64,000 nucleotides of DNA from NCBI RefSeq assembly GCF_000758705.1, contig NZ_CP009287.1:6758001-6822000 (forward strand), read 5' to 3'. The position numbers were made by a program, and so were the translations under genes. The notes under the pieces are model-generated. The model worked only from the letters and a program-made list of their open reading frames with translations, searched no databases and was not told the origin of the DNA. This DNA is from Paenibacillus graminis. GTDB taxonomy: Bacteria > Bacillota > Bacilli > Paenibacillales > Paenibacillaceae. Positions 8,537 to 17,386 of the stretch are shown in pieces (position 1 is the first letter of the stretch; each line of letters begins with the position of its first letter).

Positions 8537-10048
8537 GTGCTGAGTATCAACCGCGCTTCTACGGCAGAGGAGCCCGTTTCACTGCTGGAGCATTTCGCAG
8601 TTTTTCGCGAGCATACTATTGGGGGGCGGCATGTGATCTCCACTCCCTACGGCCGTCAGCCGCTGCTGTATGCCGACTGGACAGCCAGCGGGAGGCTGTA
8701 TGAGCCCATTGAACGTAAAATCCAGGAGAGCTTCGGGCCTTATGTCAGCAACCCGCATACAGAATCGAACACGACCGGTCTGACCATGACCCTCGCCTAT
8801 AACGAAGCGCGGAAGATTATCAAGGACCATGTGAACGCCGGGCCGGATGATGCACTGCTCTTCTGCGGCAACGGCACTACCGGCGCAGTCAACAAGCTGC
8901 AGCGGCTGATGGGCCTGAAGCTTCCCGAATGGCTGCGGGAGGATTATCTATGCATTCCGGAGGAACGCCCGGTTATTTTTGTCAGCCACATGGAGCATCA
9001 CTCCAATCTGCTGCCCTGGCAGGAAGGCATCGGCGATGTAGTTACCGTCCCTGCCGGAGCGGACGGAACTGCCGATCTCCGGGAGCTGGAACGCCTGCTG
9101 CTGCTCTACCGGAACCGCCGCTTCAAAATCGGTTCCTTCACAGCCTGCTCCAATGTTACCGGCATCCATACCCCCTATCACAGGCTCGCTGCCGCCATGC
9201 ACCGCCACGGCGGGGTTTGCTTTGTGGATTTTGCCGCCTGCGCCCCGTATGTATCCATTAACATGCATCCGGCAGATCCGCTGGAGAAGCTGGATGCTAT
9301 CTTTTTTTCACCGCATAAATTTCTCGGCGGCCCCGGCACAGGGGGAGTGCTGCTCTTCGATTCCGGCCTCAGCAGAAGCCAATTGCCGGATGAACCGGGC
9401 GGTGGAACTGTGGTGTGGGTCGATGCCTGGGGCGGACGCCGGTATATCCATTCAGTCGAAGTACGCGAGGACAGCGGTACTCCTGGATTTCTGCAGGCCT
9501 TCCGCACAGCACTGTGCCTCAAGCTGAAGGAAGCGATGAACGGGGAGGGCGGATTCATGCTCGCCAGAGAGCAGCAGCTGTGCAGCAAGCTGCTCAGCGG
9601 GCTTCATTCCATTCCAGGCTGCACGATACTCGCGGGCGAACACACCAGGCGTCTTGGCATTGTATCTTTTAATCTTGAAGATATTCATTATAATCTCGTG
9701 GTCAGGCTGCTCAATGACCGGTTTGGCATTCAGGCGCGCGGTGGCTGTTCCTGTGCAGGACCTTACGGCCATCATCTGCTGGGGCTGGACCGGGATCTCT
9801 CCCGGGAATTTATCCAGGCCATTCATGCCGGTGACCAGTCCCTCAAGCCGGGGTGGGTCCGCCTTTCCCTGCACCCCATTATGACCGACGGAGAAGTCGA
9901 GTTCATGATCCACGCCGTCCGCAGTATCGTCCGCCATATCAGCGAATGGAGACAGGATTACCGCTATAACCGCATCACTAACAGCTGGGTGCACCCAGCC
10001 GATGAAGCCGGGAATGAGACTGCTGTCAGCGGATTATTTGCGTTGTAG
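8537..10048 (+). CDS. Class V aminotransferase-fold PLP enzyme (cysteine desulfurase-like)
   Basis: A 503-residue fold-type I PLP enzyme. FFSPHKFLGG places the Schiff-base lysine at K261. VSHMEHHSNLLPW is the histidine that stacks on PLP, and FVDFAACAPY holds the cofactor-binding aspartate. A GGCSCAGPYGHH segment sits where SufS-type desulfurases carry the persulfide cysteine. It is about 90 residues longer than SufS. GTG at 8537 is preferred because GGAGGG ends seven bases upstream; TTG at 8531 is too close. Cysteine desulfurase, epimerase or lyase activity are all possible. Its 3' end overlaps the convergent TVP38 gene by 15 bp. Confidence 0.82.
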   Translation: MLSINRASTAEEPVSLLEHFAVFREHTIGGRHVISTPYGRQPLLYADWTASGRLYEPIERKIQESFGPYVSNPHTESNTTGLTMTLAYNEARKIIKDHVNAGPDDALLFCGNGTTGAVNKLQRLMGLKLPEWLREDYLCIPEERPVIFVSHMEHHSNLLPWQEGIGDVVTVPAGADGTADLRELERLLLLYRNRRFKIGSFTACSNVTGIHTPYHRLAAAMHRHGGVCFVDFAACAPYVSINMHPADPLEKLDAIFFSPHKFLGGPGTGGVLLFDSGLSRSQLPDEPGGGTVVWVDAWGGRRYIHSVEVREDSGTPGFLQAFRTALCLKLKEAMNGEGGFMLAREQQLCSKLLSGLHSIPGCTILAGEHTRRLGIVSFNLEDIHYNLVVRLLNDRFGIQARGGCSCAGPYGHHLLGLDRDLSREFIQAIHAGDQSLKPGWVRLSLHPIMTDGEVEFMIHAVRSIVRHISEWRQDYRYNRITNSWVHPADEAGNETAVSGLFAL

Positions 10049-10678
10049 CGATTCGCCTGACGGAAGCTGCTCCTCCCGCGCCTGCGCGGCCCGGGTGAAC
10101 CGGGCCTCAATAGCCTTAACCCCCCAGAGTGAAACCCCGATAAAGAGCAGCACATAGATGATTTCTCCGGGATGGCGGATAAACCGGTCCACATCATTAC
10201 CAATATAGGAAACCGCAAAGACCATGATCGCTTTGCCTGCACACAGTGCAAGCAGATACGAGCGCAGCCGCATTTGCGCAAGCCCGGCAGCCATATTGAT
10301 CACAACAAAAGGTCCAACCGGGAACAGGCTAAGCAGAAAAACATAGCTGAAGCCGCTATTGCGGACCCATTTCATGCCTCTCGCAACTTTGGGCCGCAGC
10401 GCCCACTTGCGCAAGTAAGGGTGCGAGGCGATTTGGCGGATTATCAGGAACGTGGTCACACAGCCCGCAACCAGCCCCAGCCAGGAATAAAAAAAACCAA
10501 GCCACAGCCCATACACCGCCCCGTTAAGTCCTACAATTGCAATCGTCGGCAGCGGCGGGACGAAGGATTTCATGAAGGTGAGTCCGATTCCGGGCAAAGG
10601 CCCCAGTGAGCGGTATTGCTCCAGCAGCTGCAGGAGGCGCTCCTCCGTCAGCCATGACATAATATCTAAAAAAAACAT
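10034..10678 (-). CDS. TVP38/TMEM64 (DedA/VTT superfamily) membrane protein
   Basis: A 214-residue polytopic membrane protein with the VTT-domain signature: KSFVPPLPTIAIVGLNGAVYG, the glycine-rich FYSWLGLVAGCVTTFL helix and the FPVGPFVVINMAAGLAQM re-entrant region. Homologues handle lipid or selenite transport; the substrate here is unknown. The ATG at 10678 follows GAGGAG; a longer in-frame extension to 10771 lacks a site. It converges on the class V enzyme and overlaps its stop by 15 bp. Confidence 0.85.
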   Translation of the reverse strand: MFFLDIMSWLTEERLLQLLEQYRSLGPLPGIGLTFMKSFVPPLPTIAIVGLNGAVYGLWLGFFYSWLGLVAGCVTTFLIIRQIASHPYLRKWALRPKVARGMKWVRNSGFSYVFLLSLFPVGPFVVINMAAGLAQMRLRSYLLALCAGKAIMVFAVSYIGNDVDRFIRHPGEIIYVLLFIGVSLWGVKAIEARFTRAAQAREEQLPSGESLQRK

Positions 10679-10866
10679 AGGAAATCCGCTCTCCTCATCC
10701 TTAAGTTGAAATTGCCGGCACTGAGCCTCAATTATACAATACTTTTCACCGGATGCATCCTTCCCGTACATCTACTGGACAAGCAGAATCTCTTCGCCCG
10801 CCCGCCGGTAACAGACCTTCAAGCAAATGCTTAAGAGCAATCACAGAATCCCTCTTCTCTAGATTC

Positions 10867-10911
10867 AAAAAAAACCAAGCCTATACCGTATAATAACGGA
10901 TTGGGCTTGGT
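10867..10911 (-). terminator. Terminator of the preT-preA-hydA operon
   Basis: On the minus strand ACCAAGCC and GGCTTGGT flank a 22-nt loop and run into a tract of eight T. It lies 37 nt after the last gene of the operon. Confidence 0.85.
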
Positions 10912-10947
10912 CTTCAGAATTCACATCAATCAGTTGCTTAAGACAAT

Positions 10948-11187
10948 TTACGTATGTGTTTCTATTAGCTTAGCCGGGTTGGTACCGGCAAAGATCAACG
11001 TGGTCACATACTTGCGGCTATCTGCCGTAAGCAGCAGCAGCTCTACCTGGCTTAGTCCTGGCTTGCTGCCCTTGAACTTTACTCCCGCTCCATCCAGATC
11101 CTCATGGATACCGGTAATGATGTAGCCCTGCCGCAGCAGGGTGTCAATCTCCTGCCGTTCCTTGTCAAACTCGGCATATGCGGACAT
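10948..11187 (-). CDS. Unknown 79-residue protein, last gene of the pyrimidine operon
   Basis: A small soluble protein that I do not recognise. It starts with a charged helix (FDKERQEIDTLLRQGY) and continues with alternating hydrophobic strands (VELLLLTADSRKYVTTLIFAG), a helix-then-sheet pattern. There is no Cys, so no metal cluster. Its ATG directly abuts the stop of the dihydropyrimidinase gene, and GGAGGAG lies inside that gene's end, which implies translational coupling. The position suggests a role with dihydropyrimidinase or in carrying its product forward, but this is inference. Confidence 0.75.
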   Translation of the reverse strand: MSAYAEFDKERQEIDTLLRQGYIITGIHEDLDGAGVKFKGSKPGLSQVELLLLTADSRKYVTTLIFAGTNPAKLIETHT

Positions 11188-12615
11188 TCAGATCACTCCT
11201 CCGCTGATTTCGGCTTGAGAGGGACGCGGTGCCTCCGCTTCGAACCGTTTGCGGTGCAGATATTTGCCGGACCCTGCCTTGCCGACAAACTGCTTGTCAC
11301 GAATGACGAACTCTCCCCGAATGAGCACAGAGACCGGCTCGCCTTTGACCTCCATACCTTCGAAGGCATTGTAGTCAACGTTCATATGATGGGTTTCAGC
11401 AGAAAGAGTTCTTTTCACGGCCGGGTCGAAAATAACGATATCTGCATCGCTGCCGACGGCAATAGTGCCTTTCTGAGGGAAAAGCCCAAACAGCTTCGCG
11501 CTGGAGGTGGAGATGATATCGACAAATTTATTCAAGGAAATGCGGCCTTTCTGCACGCCCTCAGAGTAGAGCACGCTGAAACGGTCTTCAATGGTCGGTC
11601 CGCCGTTCGGAATTTTCGAGAAGTCGTCCAGCCCAAGATCCTTCTGCCCCTTGAAGTTAAAGGAACACTGGTCGGAGCCGATCGTCTGCAGCGTGCCGCT
11701 CCAGAGCGCATCCCACAGCACATCCTGGTTCCATTCTTCGCGCAGCGGCGGGGACCAGACATACTTGGCACCTTCGAAGTCCGGCTTCTCCAGCGCCGTC
11801 TGATCGAGTACCAGATACTGCGGACAGGTCTCGCCGTAGACCCGCAGCCCTTTCCGGCGTGCTTCTGCAATTTTCCAGGCAGCTTCCGCACAGGTCACAT
11901 GCACAACATACAGCTGAGAATCGGTCAGCTCCGTCAGATACGCGGCCCGGCCCGTGGCCTCGCCCTCCAGCTCCGGCGGACGGGTCAAGGCATGGTAGAT
12001 CGGACTGGTATTCCCGGCAGCCAACGCCTGCCCGACCAGATATTCAATCACATCGCCGTTCTCGGCATGGACCATTACCAGTGCGCCTTCCCGCTTGGCG
12101 GCCTGCAGCGTCTTGTACAGCACGCCGTCGTCGGCCTGGAAGGTGTTCTTGTAGGCCATGAATACCTTAAGCGAAGTGATGCCTTCGTTCTCAATAATCT
12201 GCGGCAGCTCGCCAAGCACCTTGTCATTCAGCTCTGAGACCATCAGGTGGAAGCTGTAATCAATCACCGCCTTATCCTGCGATTTGTGATGCCAGGCATC
12301 CACAGCCTGCTGCAGCGGCTGGCCTTTGGTGGTCAGGCAGAAGTCAATGACTGTCGTTGTCCCGCCATATGCGGCGGCAATCGTTCCAGTCTCGAAGTCG
12401 TCGGCCGTCACCGTGCCGCCAAAAGGCATATCCAGATGCGTATGGGGATCAATGCCTCCCGGAAATACATAACAACCGGAAGCGTCGATGATCTCCGCAC
12501 CCGGCGCTTCCAGATTCAGGCCGATTCCGGCAATGATCCCGTCCTCGATCAGAACATCTCCTGTATACGTATCCGCTGCGGTAACGATAATGCCATTCTT
12601 GATAATCTTCTTCAT
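11188..12615 (-). CDS. hydA: Dihydropyrimidinase / D-hydantoinase
   Basis: A 475-residue amidohydrolase that opens dihydrouracil or dihydrothymine to N-carbamoyl-beta-alanine (or its 2-methyl form). The dinuclear zinc site is visible: PHTHLD near 56-61, the carboxylated lysine in SLKVFMAYK near 148, HAEN, HVTC and the closing Asp in GSDQCSF. Length matches the family. The ATG is two bases after the preA stop, and its GGAGGTGAT site lies inside preA, so the genes are coupled. Hydantoin hydrolysis is an alternative activity, but the PreTA neighbours point to pyrimidines. Confidence 0.94.
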   Translation of the reverse strand: MKKIIKNGIIVTAADTYTGDVLIEDGIIAGIGLNLEAPGAEIIDASGCYVFPGGIDPHTHLDMPFGGTVTADDFETGTIAAAYGGTTTVIDFCLTTKGQPLQQAVDAWHHKSQDKAVIDYSFHLMVSELNDKVLGELPQIIENEGITSLKVFMAYKNTFQADDGVLYKTLQAAKREGALVMVHAENGDVIEYLVGQALAAGNTSPIYHALTRPPELEGEATGRAAYLTELTDSQLYVVHVTCAEAAWKIAEARRKGLRVYGETCPQYLVLDQTALEKPDFEGAKYVWSPPLREEWNQDVLWDALWSGTLQTIGSDQCSFNFKGQKDLGLDDFSKIPNGGPTIEDRFSVLYSEGVQKGRISLNKFVDIISTSSAKLFGLFPQKGTIAVGSDADIVIFDPAVKRTLSAETHHMNVDYNAFEGMEVKGEPVSVLIRGEFVIRDKQFVGKAGSGKYLHRKRFEAEAPRPSQAEISGGVI

Positions 12616-12617
12616 CC

Positions 12618-13907
12618 TTACATCACCTCCGCTTCCGAATATAAGCTGTTCAGGCTGCTGATGACCTTTTGCCGCTGATTCCAGGTCATTGGAGCTGCTC
12701 CGCTGTCCAGAGCCACCATATCAATCGCCCCGTCCGCCGGGCAGACAATGGAACACAGGTTGCAGCCTACACAATCTTCCTCGCGCACTTGCAGAATGGC
12801 CTTGCCTTCGGCATTTGTAAGCATATCAATACATTGATGCGAGGCGTCCTCGCAGGCAATATGGCATTTGTTGCAGTTGATGCAGTTCTCTTCATTAATT
12901 CGTGCCACCACTTTATAATTCAGGTCCAGATCGCCCCAGTTGGAGTACTTGGGCACCGATTTGCCGATCAGCTCTGTGACAGATGCCAATCCTTTGTCAT
13001 CCAAATAGTTGTTCAGGCCGTCGATCATTTCCTCGACAATCCGGAACCCGTGATGCATGACCGCCGTGCAGACCTGAATGCCGGTTGAGCCCATCAGCAT
13101 GAACTCCACCACATCCTGCCAGGTGGAGATGCCGCCGATCCCGGAGATCGGCACGCCCACCCCGCGGTCGCGCGCACATTCAGCGACCATGCTGAGGGCA
13201 ATCGGCTTCACAGCCGGACCGCAGTAGCCGCCGTGCGCCCCTTGGCCGCCCACATTCGGGATCGTGTTCCAGCTATGGATGTCGACACCGGCAAGACTGT
13301 TGATCGTATTGATCAGGCTGATTGCATCCGCCCCGCCCTTGACGGCATGGCGGGCTACAACTGTAATGTCCGTAATATTCGGCGTCAGCTTCACAATGAC
13401 GGGCGTAGCCGCCACTTCTTTGACCCAGCAGGTCTGGGCTTCCACCAGGTCGGGCTGCTGCCCGGAGGCCGCGCCCATCCCGCGCTCAGCCATGCCGTGC
13501 GGACAGCCGAAGTTAAGCTCAAGGCCGTCTACGCCGACAGCTTCGACCCGCTTGACGATTTCATGCCATTTCTCCTGCTTCGGCTCCACCATTAGAGAGG
13601 CGACAACGGCATGGTCCGGAAACCTTTTTTTCGTTTCATAGATTTCCTTGAGGTTGACCTCCAGCGGACGGTCGGTAATCAGCTCGATATTATTGAATCC
13701 GGCTACACGCTGCCCGTTAAAATGCACAGCCGCAAACCGGGAAGAGGTGTTGATAATCGGATCGCCCAGCGTCTTCCACACCGCACCTCCCCAGCCTGCC
13801 TCAAAGGCGCGCTGCACCTGGTAGCCGGTATTGGTAGGCGGCGCCGAGGCCAGCCAGAATGGATTAGGTGACTTGATCCCCGCAAGATCGATACTCAAAT
13901 CTGCCAT
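12618..13907 (-). CDS. preA: NAD-dependent dihydropyrimidine dehydrogenase subunit PreA
   Basis: A 429-residue subunit that reduces uracil or thymine at an FMN site. The N-terminal dihydroorotate dehydrogenase-like barrel shows NPFWLASAPPTNTG, LELNFGCPHGM and PVIVKLTPN. A C-terminal extension holds two [4Fe-4S] motifs: CINCNKCHIAC and CVGCNLCSIVCP. The length is close to E. coli PreA (411). ATG at 13907 has GGAGGG upstream; a longer frame reaching 14000 lacks a site. It pairs with PreT, encoded 70 bp upstream. Confidence 0.95.
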   Translation of the reverse strand: MADLSIDLAGIKSPNPFWLASAPPTNTGYQVQRAFEAGWGGAVWKTLGDPIINTSSRFAAVHFNGQRVAGFNNIELITDRPLEVNLKEIYETKKRFPDHAVVASLMVEPKQEKWHEIVKRVEAVGVDGLELNFGCPHGMAERGMGAASGQQPDLVEAQTCWVKEVAATPVIVKLTPNITDITVVARHAVKGGADAISLINTINSLAGVDIHSWNTIPNVGGQGAHGGYCGPAVKPIALSMVAECARDRGVGVPISGIGGISTWQDVVEFMLMGSTGIQVCTAVMHHGFRIVEEMIDGLNNYLDDKGLASVTELIGKSVPKYSNWGDLDLNYKVVARINEENCINCNKCHIACEDASHQCIDMLTNAEGKAILQVREEDCVGCNLCSIVCPADGAIDMVALDSGAAPMTWNQRQKVISSLNSLYSEAEVM

Positions 13908-13977
13908 TAATGTTCCCTCCCTGTCATTGTAAGACCGGCAAATGCAGCCGGCCTTGTATTCGCACAGCAGCTCCAAT

Positions 13978-15369
13978 TTAGACGGCAGAGCCAAGCACAC
14001 TATCCTGCAGACCCGACAGCTGTTTCATAATGGCATAAGCGGCATCCTTGCCCTGCTGGGCAGCGGATACCACCATCGCTTCACCTTCGCCCGAGCCGAA
14101 GACGATATCCCCGGCGGCGTAAATCTGCGGATCGGAGGTCCGGCCGGTTGCCTCATCAATCTTGACCACGCCCCGTTCATGCTCAAGCCCCAGCGCTTCA
14201 ATCAGGTCAATCCGCCGTTTCTGTCCGATGGCCACCACCACCGCATCTACCGGCATCAGGAATTCAGAGCCTTCCACCGGCACCGGTGTCTGACGGCCGT
14301 CTTTGCCGGTCTCCCCGCTCAGCTTCATCTGCACACACTCCAGAGCGGTCACATTGCCCAGTTCATCTCCGATGATCCGCTTCGGCAGGGTCAGCCAGCT
14401 GAATTCCACACCTTCCTGCTTGGCGAATTCATATTCAAAATCATACGCAGTCATCTCCGCAGGTGTCCGCCGGTAGACCATCTTCACATTCGCCGCTCCC
14501 AGCCGCACCGAGCAGGTGGCCGCATCGATTGCCGTGTTGCCTGCGCCGATGACGGCAACCCGCTGGCCCATCAGCTCCAACGCCGGAATTCCCGTCTTTG
14601 TGGTTTCCACGAGCTCGATGGCATCATACACGCCGGAGAGTTTCTCTCCTTCAATGCCAAGAGGCGGAACATACCCCATTCCCGCAGCCAGCACAATGGC
14701 ATCATATCCCGCCTTCAGCTCCTCTACAGAGACGTCCACACCTACCTTCATACCTGTACGGATCTCTACGCCCAGCTTCCCGACCTGTTCCACTTCCCAC
14801 AGCGAGATGGACTGCGGCAGCCGGAACGAGACGATTCCGTGTGTGTCCAGTCCGCCCGCAAGCTCCTTCGCTTCATAGATCACCACACCAAAACCTTCAC
14901 GCGCCAGCTCCCTGGCTGCTGACAGACCGGCCGGACCGCCGCCGATGACCGCAACTCTTTTACCGTTAGGAACGCCCGGCTTGAATAACTGAGCTCCGCT
15001 GTTGACCGCCCAATCGGTCGCATAGCGCTGCAGCAGGCCGATTCTAATCGGCGCAGAAGCGTCATTGAGCACACATGCCCCTTCGCACAGCTCCTCCGTT
15101 GGACAGACCCGCGCGCAGCTGGCGCCAACCGGATTTGAATCCATGATCGTCTGTGCCGAGCCCTTCAGATTGCCGGTTGCAATGCGCTTTATGAAAGAAG
15201 GAATATTAATGCTGGTCGGGCAGGCTTTGATGCAGGGCGCATCGTAGCAATACAGGCAGCGGTTGGACTCTTCGATTGCGCCTTTACGGGTGAGGCCGGG
15301 CTCGGCTTCGGCAAAATTGCGCATGAACATGTCGGGCGTGAATGTGTTTAACGGAGAAGTGTGCTCCAT
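13978..15369 (-). CDS. preT: NAD(P)H-dependent dihydropyrimidine dehydrogenase subunit PreT
   Basis: A 463-residue flavoprotein of the glutamate synthase small-subunit type that passes electrons from NAD(P)H to PreA. N-terminal cysteines (CLYCYDAPCIKACPT) bind iron-sulfur clusters, GGGPAGLSAAREL is the FAD dinucleotide fold and GAGNTAIDAATC the NAD(P) fold; GDIVFGSGEGEAMVV closes the FAD site. ATG at 15369 has GGAGGG just upstream and is preferred to an in-frame ATG at 15411. It is the first gene of the operon, divergent from the PucR-type regulator. Confidence 0.94.
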   Translation of the reverse strand: MEHTSPLNTFTPDMFMRNFAEAEPGLTRKGAIEESNRCLYCYDAPCIKACPTSINIPSFIKRIATGNLKGSAQTIMDSNPVGASCARVCPTEELCEGACVLNDASAPIRIGLLQRYATDWAVNSGAQLFKPGVPNGKRVAVIGGGPAGLSAARELAREGFGVVIYEAKELAGGLDTHGIVSFRLPQSISLWEVEQVGKLGVEIRTGMKVGVDVSVEELKAGYDAIVLAAGMGYVPPLGIEGEKLSGVYDAIELVETTKTGIPALELMGQRVAVIGAGNTAIDAATCSVRLGAANVKMVYRRTPAEMTAYDFEYEFAKQEGVEFSWLTLPKRIIGDELGNVTALECVQMKLSGETGKDGRQTPVPVEGSEFLMPVDAVVVAIGQKRRIDLIEALGLEHERGVVKIDEATGRTSDPQIYAAGDIVFGSGEGEAMVVSAAQQGKDAAYAIMKQLSGLQDSVLGSAV

Positions 15370-15697
15370 CCGTATCCCTCCTTCTGTTGAGTGGCTTCCG
15401 TTTAACATCATGTTTATGTTATATAATATAACACAGTTACAAGTATTGCCTTAATATTTTGCTTACTTCTCAGAATTAATGTAGTAAAATGAACAATGAA
15501 CCTTATTCCTCATTCTATTTTTTATTCATACAAGTTAACTTTTCTTACACGTTATATTGAAACTATAGTGAATTCCATTTTTCGTTACATTAGACAGATT
15601 GTCTAATTTCAAAAGTGTATTTTTTACCTGTGAGAATAGCCTGAGAACAGCCCGAACCAGGCAGGAAAAGATCATATGTTAAGCGAGGGGGATGTTT
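15370..15697. promoter_or_regulatory. Divergent control region preT / PucR-type regulator
   Basis: A 328-bp AT-rich gene-free region. It contains a 15-bp palindrome GTTATATAATATAAC at 15418-15432, close to preT and overlapping a possible -10, and a second palindrome ATTAGACA-GAT-TGTCTAAT at 15589-15607 nearer the regulator gene. Both are candidate operators. A bidirectional promoter region is expected from the gene arrangement. Confidence 0.65.
15589..15607. promoter_or_regulatory. Palindromic operator candidate ATTAGACA-N3-TGTCTAAT
   Basis: Perfect 8-bp arms with a 3-nt centre, about 90 bp upstream of the PucR-type gene. The same TAGACA/TGTCTA half-sites reappear, more widely spaced, in front of the ABC importer operon (24246-24292). 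Confidence 0.5.
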
Positions 15698-17386
15698 ATG
15701 GATTGGGAACTTGTATTTACCATTCGTGATGCACTCCAAAGGCCGCTGTTTGCAGAATCGGAAGTCATCGGCGGCAGAACCGGCCTGAACCGTGCCATCC
15801 GCTGGGTGCATGTGCTGGAGAGCGCGAGCTTTGAAAGCCTGATCCACGGGGAGGAGATGATTCTGACCACCGGCATAGGCGCAAGCGCCGATCTGCCCTC
15901 TTCCTTAGCTTTTATGCAAAATCTGATTGACAAGAACGCAGCCTGCTTATGCATTGAACTGGGGGCCTATTTCAGCAGCATTCCCCAGGAAATGATTGAT
16001 CTGGCCAACCGGCATGACTTCCCGCTGATCATTTTTACCCGCACTGTACGCTTTGTAGATATTACTCTTGATCTGCATTCCCTCATTATCAACCGCCATC
16101 ACCGCATGCTTCAGGAGCTGGAGAGCATCTCCCGTGAGTTCCACCGCCTGACACTGACCTCTCAAGGTACGATCAAGGTGCTGCAATTATTAAGCAAAAG
16201 CACCCGTACACAAATTGTGTATATGCAGCCGCAAGGAAAACCTCTGTTCTTCCCGGCACTCTCGCCTGAGGAGCAGGCCCCTCTCCTAAGCTTCTTCGCA
16301 GCCTTTGGCGAAGAAATGGAAGGCGTGCAGCCGGATGCCGCCCCTTATATCCGCGACTACGGCCACAAGACGATTGCCCTGAAGCCGGTAGGTGCGCTCG
16401 ATCAGACCTGGGCTTATATCCTGATGGTCTGCAATCACAAGCCCCAGGAGTTTGACTGCCTGCTGCTCGATTCCGCGTCGCTGTCCATTGCCCAGGAGCT
16501 GCTGCGCACGCGGTATATGGAGGAACGCAAGCTGTTCTCGGAGAATCTGTGGGTGGATGAGCTGATCGGCGGCAGAACCCAGGATGACAACCGGCTCAAA
16601 GGACTGGTCGGACCGGACTTCAATGTCGTAAATGAACTGCCCTACCGCGTATGCCTCATCGAAATCGAGAACCCCCGCGACGTGAAATGGAACAGCTCGG
16701 AGAACGATTGGGAGTCGATCACCATCCATTTGTCGCTCATCCTGCGCTCGATCTTCGAGAAATACTCGCTGCGTCCGCTGATTACACTGAAGAACAACCG
16801 CCTCACCGTCATCGCCCTCGATATCCAGTCCAAGCTGCCCGGCAAGCTGCGCCTGCAGCAGGCGCTGGATGCCCTGCAGCATATCCGCTCCGACGAGAAG
16901 CTGAAGGATCTGCAGCTCGTGATTGGAGTCAGCAAGTCCCACCGGGGCCTGAAGCACGCCTATGCCGGATACCAGGAAGCCGTACAGGCGCTGTCTCTTT
17001 ATTCTTGTTACCAGAAGTCCCTTCTCTTCTATGAAGAGCTTGGCGTCTTTCAGCTGCTGCTGAGCCTGAACGACGGGAAGACGCTGGAGAACTTCATCCG
17101 CAGCTATCTCGGCCCCTTGATTGACCACGACCTCGCCAAAGGAAGCGAGCTGCTGCTGACCCTGCGCGTCTATCTCGACCACGACGGCTCGAAGCAGATC
17201 GCGGCCCGGAATTTATTCATCGTCAGACAATCACTCTACTACCGGCTGGACAAAATCACCGAGCTGCTGGGCGAAGACTTCATGCTGCCGGAGAACCGCA
17301 TCTCTATCCAGGTTGCCCTGCGCGCCTACCAGCTTCTGTATCCCGAGAAATTCACTCTGCCGAGCTCCCGTTCAGCACAGCTTTAA
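15698..17386 (+). CDS. PucR-family transcriptional regulator of the pyrimidine locus
   Basis: A 562-residue regulator. Residues about 8-125 form the PucR N-terminal domain (RPLFAESEVIGGRTGLNRAI, EEMILTTGIG), the middle (about 290-420) is the degenerate GGDEF-like domain of this family, and the C-terminus is a PucR-type helix-turn-helix (LTLRVYLDHDGSKQIAARN, RQSLYYRLDKI). Such proteins activate purine or pyrimidine catabolism in response to pathway compounds. ATG at 15698 has GAGGGGG six bases upstream; ATG at 15692 touches that site. Placement between both halves of the catabolic locus makes it the likely regulator. Its end overlaps the convergent aminotransferase by 35 bp. Confidence 0.92.
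   Translation: MDWELVFTIRDALQRPLFAESEVIGGRTGLNRAIRWVHVLESASFESLIHGEEMILTTGIGASADLPSSLAFMQNLIDKNAACLCIELGAYFSSIPQEMIDLANRHDFPLIIFTRTVRFVDITLDLHSLIINRHHRMLQELESISREFHRLTLTSQGTIKVLQLLSKSTRTQIVYMQPQGKPLFFPALSPEEQAPLLSFFAAFGEEMEGVQPDAAPYIRDYGHKTIALKPVGALDQTWAYILMVCNHKPQEFDCLLLDSASLSIAQELLRTRYMEERKLFSENLWVDELIGGRTQDDNRLKGLVGPDFNVVNELPYRVCLIEIENPRDVKWNSSENDWESITIHLSLILRSIFEKYSLRPLITLKNNRLTVIALDIQSKLPGKLRLQQALDALQHIRSDEKLKDLQLVIGVSKSHRGLKHAYAGYQEAVQALSLYSCYQKSLLFYEELGVFQLLLSLNDGKTLENFIRSYLGPLIDHDLAKGSELLLTLRVYLDHDGSKQIAARNLFIVRQSLYYRLDKITELLGEDFMLPENRISIQVALRAYQLLYPEKFTLPSSRSAQL

Noticed and set aside
11104..12237. 377-codon + strand frame opposite dihydropyrimidinase
   Set aside because: Antisense shadow of a gene with clear catalytic motifs.
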